Source of the DNA: Dichomitus squalens LYAD-421 SS1
Lineage: Eukaryota; Basidiomycota; Agaricomycetes; Polyporales; Polyporaceae
NCBI RefSeq assembly: GCF_000275845.1
Contig: NW_006766907.1
Span: 113,824 to 177,823 of the forward strand
DNA length: 64,000 bases
Direction: 5' to 3'
Below the pieces are notes generated by a model. That model worked only from the letters and a program-made list of their open reading frames with translations, searched no databases and was not told the origin of the DNA. The position numbers were made by a program, and so were the translations under genes. Of the stretch, positions 58,790 through 64,000 are shown one piece after another (positions within the stretch are counted from its first letter, which is position 1; every line of letters begins with the position of its first letter).

Positions 58790-60041
58790 GAATGCGACGT
58801 GCTCCGCAGGATTCGACTGGGTAGTAGTGCTTTGCAATTACACCCTCACGTCTAAATTACCATGCTGATCGGCCTCGCAGATGTTGAATTCCCTGGACCA
58901 GAGTTCTTGCGAAGTTACATCTAAGCTATTCAGGTCTTGCGGGTTCGGCTGTGACGACTGCAACATCCCTCCCGCCCTCGCCCTTGGCGCCAACTACACG
59001 TCATCCCAAAATATGATGGGTGAGGTGGAGTTAGGGATATGTCCGTGTTTTTTTCGGTCTGGTATTCGACACTAGCAGCGTGCGCGGTTTGTCAGGGCCT
59101 CGGTCTCGCGATCGATCCCTGAGTACCTCGCCACACCGCTACTGCGCCATCGTGTCTTGCGTTAACGGAGACGCGTCACTCAGATGGAGTGTATACTTGA
59201 AGGGCCCGGGATGTGTCCAATTCTACATGCAACAGTAGGTGTGACTATATTGCGACATCTTCTGCACCTAATGACCAGATCACAGGTTCTACAGTCCCGG
59301 AAACGACACTGCAGTACCTGGTTGGGCGTACCTACCTATCGCAGTGAGTGTCCTACCCTCTATGAGACCAGCGACTAGATCACTAACGGTACATACAGAA
59401 TGATACCTTTGATCTGAGCACAGGTCAAAGGCTGGCAGCAATTCGTCAGTCTCTACTTATGAACCCTGCCGTTGACCATTCTCGACCTGCTGTCAAATAA
59501 GACCCGGAGGAAAATCAGATCCCAGCCATCGTCCCAGGACCACAACCGAGCATTTCGGCACCTGCTACTGCTACTTCAACACTGACACCCACTCCTTCCA
59601 GATCTACCACAGCCACCCCTACTACATCGCAGACGTGGCAGAGCGGACAAGTGGCGTCGAAGACGAACCTTGATGGAATCGTGGCGGGAAGTGTCGTTGG
59701 GGGTAGAACTGTCTTCGCAAGCCTTGTTGTCTTGGCTTTCTACTTCCTGCGGAGGCGACACCGGGCTGCGAGTCCCTACGCTGACAGTAGGGCAGCTTAC
59801 ACTCTGATCGTCCTCCGGGCATCACTGACCACTCTATATGTATAAGAGCTTGTCCAAAGACGACGCGACGCTTCCGGACTTGGAGGTGACATCTCCCCTC
59901 TCCGCCTCGCCAGCTATAAGACGGAATCGGAGTGCGAGGGGGAGCACACATAGCGCCGATCAAACCATCCTCACCGACGTTGCCGTTGTCGACTTCCCTT
60001 CCGCTCCGCTTGCCGCGAACTTCGCCCCGAGCCCGACTTCG
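58790..60041 (+). pseudogene. CQC-family membrane protein (copy 3), damaged
   Basis: Partner of copy 2. Exons: TTTNATCSAGFDW with a good GTAGTAG donor (58795-58845), MLNSLDQSSCEVTSKL (58881), CDDCNIPPALALGANYTS, then CPC. Here a run of seven T replaces TTCTT, a +2 shift that ends the frame after CPCFFRSGIRH. Later parts still match: NDTAVPGWAYLPIA (59305), a Pro/Ser/Thr stalk (59500-59640), a membrane helix (VAGSVVGGRTVFASLVVLAF, 59675-59740) with RRRHR, and the tail to about 60040. There it fuses with unrelated repeat-unit sequence and ends in VAGLGRELVKKDH. Confidence 0.65.
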
Positions 60042-60042
60042 A

Positions 60043-60960
60043 GGAATGATACGTCCACGCGACGCGTCGCTGGTCTTGGACGCGAGTTGGTGAAAAAGGA
60101 CCATTGAGCTGATGGCGAGACGCGATGAGCGATGGCAGTAACGCTTGTGAAAGCAAGGCTGGGCCGTGGTCATTCACAGGTGGGGGCGGCATATACGAGG
60201 GGAACGGCTGTGGCCAGAGGGGCACGGACTGCGACGGCTCGGGGGCTTCCGACAGGACCAGCACCCGCAATAGTCCCCAACGACCCCTCGCCTATGATTG
60301 GCTCGAGAAAGAGCTGGTCTCAGGACAGTCAGCTCAAGACTGTATCGAGGAACGCTCACCTATCACTACCGCATGCTCCAGAAGGCTCAGCATAGCTTCA
60401 CTCGACCTCTTCCACAAGAGGAGCGCATAGTTCCTCGTTGAGGAAGAAGTCGCACAGCTCCGATGTCTGAGACGTCGGACCATGGTGCGATGTGACCGCG
60501 AAGAACAGTCAAAACGGCGAGGGGATGCAGGTAAGAGGGAAGACTCCACAGGTACCTTCCTCCCAGAACTGCCGGTGTAGAACGCGACGATGCATCGGGT
60601 AAGCTTGACGTCGTCCCTTCGGAGAGTGTGAGCCCGTTGAGACGCTTGACCTCTGGAATCGTACGTGCGAGCGGAAGTGGGGCGGTAACAAAGTTGCAGT
60701 ACTGTAGTAGATGCGCGAGATTGACAAGGCGCACAAGGAACTCCACCTGCTCCTCTAGTGTGCGTAGGAACGCGTGGTCTTCCCAGGTCCAGCCATTTGT
60801 AGAAGTCGTAAGGAAATCGATCTAATAGGATGTCCAGGCAGTGCGTGATCAATGTTTCCATCCCATACTTGGATATATGCGGACAGGTGGCAACCTCAAG
60901 CAGGTTTGGAGGAGCGGCACCCATTCTGTATAGCATGGTTAAGACATGAGTATGAGTCAT
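60043..60960 (-). pseudogene. Extra repeat-unit fragment with leucine-rich segment
   Basis: From 60043 to about 60620 this is a second copy of 56.28-57.0 kb (same strand). On the minus strand one frame reads LLEVATCPHISKYGMETLIT and KWLDLG. A second frame, without an obvious intron, continues EDHAFLRTLEEQVEFLVRLV, NLAHLLQYCNFVTAPLPLAR and VKRLNGLTLSEGTTSSLP. The latter has the hydrophobic spacing of leucine-rich F-box proteins common in basidiomycetes. The frame switch suggests a broken gene. It ends like units L1/R1 (RSSEAMLSLLEHAVVIGERS). Confidence 0.4.
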
Positions 60961-61165
60961 ATCCTAGGATAACACGTTATTTTAGGGACCACGGTAGACC
61001 AGATGCACAGAATGAAAGCGTTTCCACCTAAGACATGAGTATGAGTATAAGTACAAAGCATATCAATACTGGAGCTAGCAAACGTGCCATTGGGACGGCA
61101 TGAGTCTCCTCACTACCAGAGTGCGATTTCCAGGATCGTCTGTGAGTAAGAATACTGGGACGCCT

Positions 61166-61741
61166 TCATACATCATGTCTGCTGAACATAGGCAGCGCCC
61201 GCTTCGCAGAGAATGCCCTAGTACATGCGAAAAGCAACACCGCAGCCTTGAGGAAAATGTCCCCAGGGGCGTGTGCATGTGCAGCGTTGGGGATGGACGA
61301 AGGGTACTGGCCCGTTTGTTGTATTGCACTGAGGATGAACACGGGTGCGGCGGCGTTGCTGCACGTCCAGTGGACGGAGGAGGCTGAAGATGTGGATGCG
61401 GAACCCTGGCCCGCCGGCACGTAGGGAGCGTTCGAGCCATACGCTGGGACCGTGTACGCATCGCTGGCATAATTGATTGAACTTGATGATGCCGTGCGGC
61501 ACGTTGATGGGAGTAGAGGGCGCGATTGGAGGCGTCGGAATGTGCCAGGGGTGTGCGGCTTCCACGTAGCAGTCCGAGCTGTATAGGTCGAGGCCGGGGC
61601 CATCTCAAACCAGGACTCCTCGTGCTTACGGTAGACGACGAAAGGAGAGCTTCCGGGGAGGGCCATTGGCTGGTGGGATGATGGCCAGAAACGGGGCACC
61701 GAAGGGGGATGATACTCGCTGAAAACACAGAAAATCAGCAC
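61166..61741 (-). other. Unassigned ORF, 191 codons
   Basis: The frame reads PPSVPRFWPSSHQPMALPGS, FVVYRKHEESWFEMAPAS and then a Ser/Thr/Ala-rich stretch. The first part is protein-like but no family is recognised. A second minus frame of 217 codons overlaps it, so the reading frame is uncertain. Confidence 0.25.
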
Positions 61742-62028
61742 CTACTTGGATCGCGGCCAGCCCAATGATTGAGCTAGGTTTCCCGCGATACCGTAGCTGT
61801 CGACCAGGCCTGCTCGATAGGCCATCGTGAGGTCATTGAGAGGGTAGAGGAGTAGAGCAAAGGTCGGCGGGGCGAACGATAAGGGCATGAAGAGAGAGGT
61901 TCGAGGGTTCGCGGTCCCTCATACCCAGGCAGGATGCACGCATTATGTAGCAGAGGATTGGGGAGATACGAAAGCGAGCGCCAACACGATCACGTCTGGA
62001 TTGTTGACGCTTTGGCGTACAGCCGTTG

Positions 62029-62994
62029 TCCCCTCCTAAGCGCCCCCAAAGGAACTTCGGACGACGATATCTCCTGGACTACTCAACATATTCATCTCTT
62101 TCTTGCATATTCTGACTCAGGAATGTGACGCGCAGGGCACGGTGCTGGAATCAAGGTGGCCGCTCGTATATCGGACGTTCCACTCGCCTTCGGTCGATCT
62201 CACGCCGTCTTCTGCATCTGTCGCGCATATATCCTTGGACAACCCATGGAGATACCCAGAAGGCTCATTGGAAGCTGTTGGTGGATGTTACGGAGTGCAT
62301 ATGGTGCAGAAGAGGCCGACGATCCACGTATTCTATATTCTGCGAAGGGTTCTGGTGCATGTCGAGTATACCGCTCTGTCGTATATCGTCAAATCCAACA
62401 CATTCTTTGCTACGAAACATCTGAAATGTGCCCACTGCATGCCTACGAACTGTTACAATCGTACCAGTTGCTAATCGTAGTGTTCTACAAGCTCTCCTTT
62501 GCAGCTCCAATCTACCCACCTCGTCTGTTCCTCCCTACTCAACAGTGACCACATGGCCCCTAATGCCTTGCAAGACCACAGAGATTATGGAGGTGCAGAT
62601 TACTCACAAAGTCATAGTGTCTGGTGCTCCCCGACGAGGACTTTGAGCTGGCCCAGAGGGCTGCCACCCGGGCCCACCCTATGGTGGACGTGATTGTGCT
62701 GGACACTCCGCCTTTTGGGGCAGAGCCCTCGGTAGCGTCTTGTCTTCACCATTCCGACAATTTCCGGGAGAGTACGCCATACCATTCAGCCAACAACGTT
62801 GTCCGAGTCCAATAGGGAGCTGGAAGAGCGGGAATGCCCAGAAGTTGGTGACGTCGAGTTGGCGCAACTTCAATCCAATACCGTGCCCTGCGCGTCGTAA
62901 TCCTGAGCCAGAATACGTAAGAATGAAGGGGTTACATTGAGCTGTCGAGGAGATATCGTCGTCCGAAGTTCCTTTGGGGGCGCTTAGGAGGGGA
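62029..62994. mobile_element. Element with 46 bp perfect terminal inverted repeats
   Basis: Bases 62029-62074, starting TCCCCTCCTAAGCGCCCCCA, are the exact reverse complement of 62949-62994. Similarity continues inward at lower identity for about 40 bp more. The whole is 966 bp and includes short frames with no transposase motif. I could not find a clear target duplication (left flank GCCGTTG, right flank AAACAGG), and a related fragment at 40.9 kb shows similarity running past the right terminus. It may be a non-autonomous DNA transposon or a foldback structure. Confidence 0.6.
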
Positions 62995-63459
62995 AAACAG
63001 GCAAATGCGTGAGATGCGGCGCGGCCCTCTCACGACAAGCGAGCTGAAACCAGCTGTACATCGCCTACGACTGCTTGGACAACATAATTCTCGACATCCG
63101 ACCTGTCCCGGGCCTCGTCTCGTCTCTACTCACTTCTAAGTTGCTTCATCATTCTATTAACGCGGACCCAAAAGCCTCGAGGCTGGCGAGACGGGCAGAA
63201 ACCCTCCCTCCGTCTCAGATACGATACCTTCCGGGAGAACCAGACAGATCTCTGGTGACTCCGGGAGTCCTTTGGAAGCACCGACAGCAATGCACACGAA
63301 CACAGGGTACGCACTGTCTACGACAAATCGGAGATCAAATTTCAACCGTTTTGGCAAGCTCGATTTGGCCGTTTCCTCCGCTTCCGCCGACTTATCACAC
63401 CCTGTCCCTTGTCTCGCACCGACTCTCATCCTCCCGGACACTTTACGCCCACGCCTTAA

Positions 63460-64000
63460 ATGACATCGCCACAGAAATCCTCTTCACTTGGTCCCTCAGT
63501 CCCTAGCCTCCAGGCAAATTCTGACGCCCAGCCTCCTGCCGAGCACGGGGCAGCGACGCACCACGACTCTGAAGATACCTCACGTGTCCCTCCCCGATGG
63601 CTTCAGCCCACGGAGACTAGACAACGTGAGTTGCTTCATCCACGTCTCACAAATTCCGAGCTGACCTTTGCATAGCACTACCCGGCTCTGTGGGTCCGTG
63701 GGAGGCACTCGTAGCCTCAGAGGCCTACAACGCTCAGGGATGGTCGACCAATTTTGTCGTCACCACGCCCAATGCAAAGTGGGTCCCCGAGATTGCCGTC
63801 GCGCACAGCGAGATTACAACCTTCGACGACGGCCGATGGGGGCGCCACGAGTATTCGCGTTGGCCTCAGCAATTCACTCGGGACGCTTTCCACATCCACT
63901 GCATACCGGTGAAACCTCGACGCAATGGCCCTCACGATGTCCTGTGGCGCACGTTGTACCGACTGGACTGGAAGCCTTTCAGCTGCGGCGTTGTCGGTCT
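63460..64000 (+). CDS. Unidentified protein, N-terminal part (cut by window edge)
   Basis: Exon 1, 63460-63625, begins MTSPQKSSSLGPSVPSLQAN. A 50 bp intron (GTGAGTTG...CATAG) joins it in phase to exon 2 from 63676, which stays open to the window end. The second exon reads LPGSVGPWEALVASEAYNAQ, GWSTNFVVTTPNAKWVPEIA, DDGRWGRHEYSRWPQQFTRD, HIHCIPVKPRRNGPHDVLWR and is rich in Trp and His, so it is clearly protein-like. I do not recognise the family. The first 55 residues look disordered. Confidence 0.6.

Larger units (their letters stand above)
51450..60042. repeat. Right arm of large inverted repeat
   Basis: Collinear with 9365-20950 in reverse orientation (landmark pairs listed at the left arm). 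Relative to the left arm it lacks the 15.36-17.43 kb segment, with a junction near 54780. It also lacks the MITE, about 350 bp at 17.77-18.12 kb and the 64 bp palindrome. The outer end coincides with a switch, near 60042, from membrane-gene sequence to a second copy of a unit found inside the arm (56.28-57.0 kb). Inner-end similarity fades around 51.4-51.5 kb. Confidence 0.9.

Overview
This 64 kb window looks like nuclear DNA from an Agaricomycete basidiomycete, probably a polypore-type wood or litter fungus. Introns are short (mostly 50-75 bp, GT..AG) and often interrupt conserved domains, coding GC is high, and several families present (DUF6535, DUF7918, DUF7729, and a single-pass membrane family with a CQC motif) are largely fungal or basidiomycete. 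This placement rests on gene structure and protein families alone; no search was run.

Layout. 0-0.5 kb: 3' end of a Ty1/copia retrotransposon with its 3' LTR. 1.6-6.0 kb: two convergent conserved genes, a DUF7729 protein (+) and a DUF7918 protein (-). 6.2-6.6 kb: a TA-flanked MITE. 6.7-8.2 kb: a single-pass membrane protein gene (-). 9.4-21.0 kb: left arm of a very large inverted repeat. 21.1-49.1 kb: a mostly conserved core with a GT32 glycosyltransferase, a DHH1/DDX6 RNA helicase, an assembly gap with identical flanks, a 1.1 kb hAT-like transposon, a long low-complexity protein, mitochondrial ribosomal protein mL59, SEC62, a GH27 alpha-galactosidase, a TA-flanked MITE, succinate dehydrogenase assembly factor 2, the PP1 catalytic subunit (GLC7) and a PH-domain protein. 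51.45-60.04 kb: right arm of the inverted repeat. 60.0-63.0 kb: repeat-derived fragments and an element with 46 bp perfect terminal inverted repeats. 63.46 kb to the end: the start of an unrecognised gene cut by the window edge.

The most unusual feature is the inverted repeat. About 11.6 kb on the left and 8.6 kb on the right are collinear in opposite orientation and bracket about 30 kb of single-copy housekeeping genes. The arms have diverged (base changes, a 2.07 kb indel, a MITE present in only one arm). They carry damaged copies of the same genes with different lesions in each arm: a DUF6535 gene and a membrane-protein gene. They also carry several copies of an unidentified small multi-exon unit. 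The core looks intact and ordinary, so the arms read as fast-decaying accessory DNA around a stable block.

The core genes serve separate cellular roles (mRNA decay, ER import, mitochondrial translation and respiration, signalling, secreted sugar hydrolysis). They do not form a pathway cluster.
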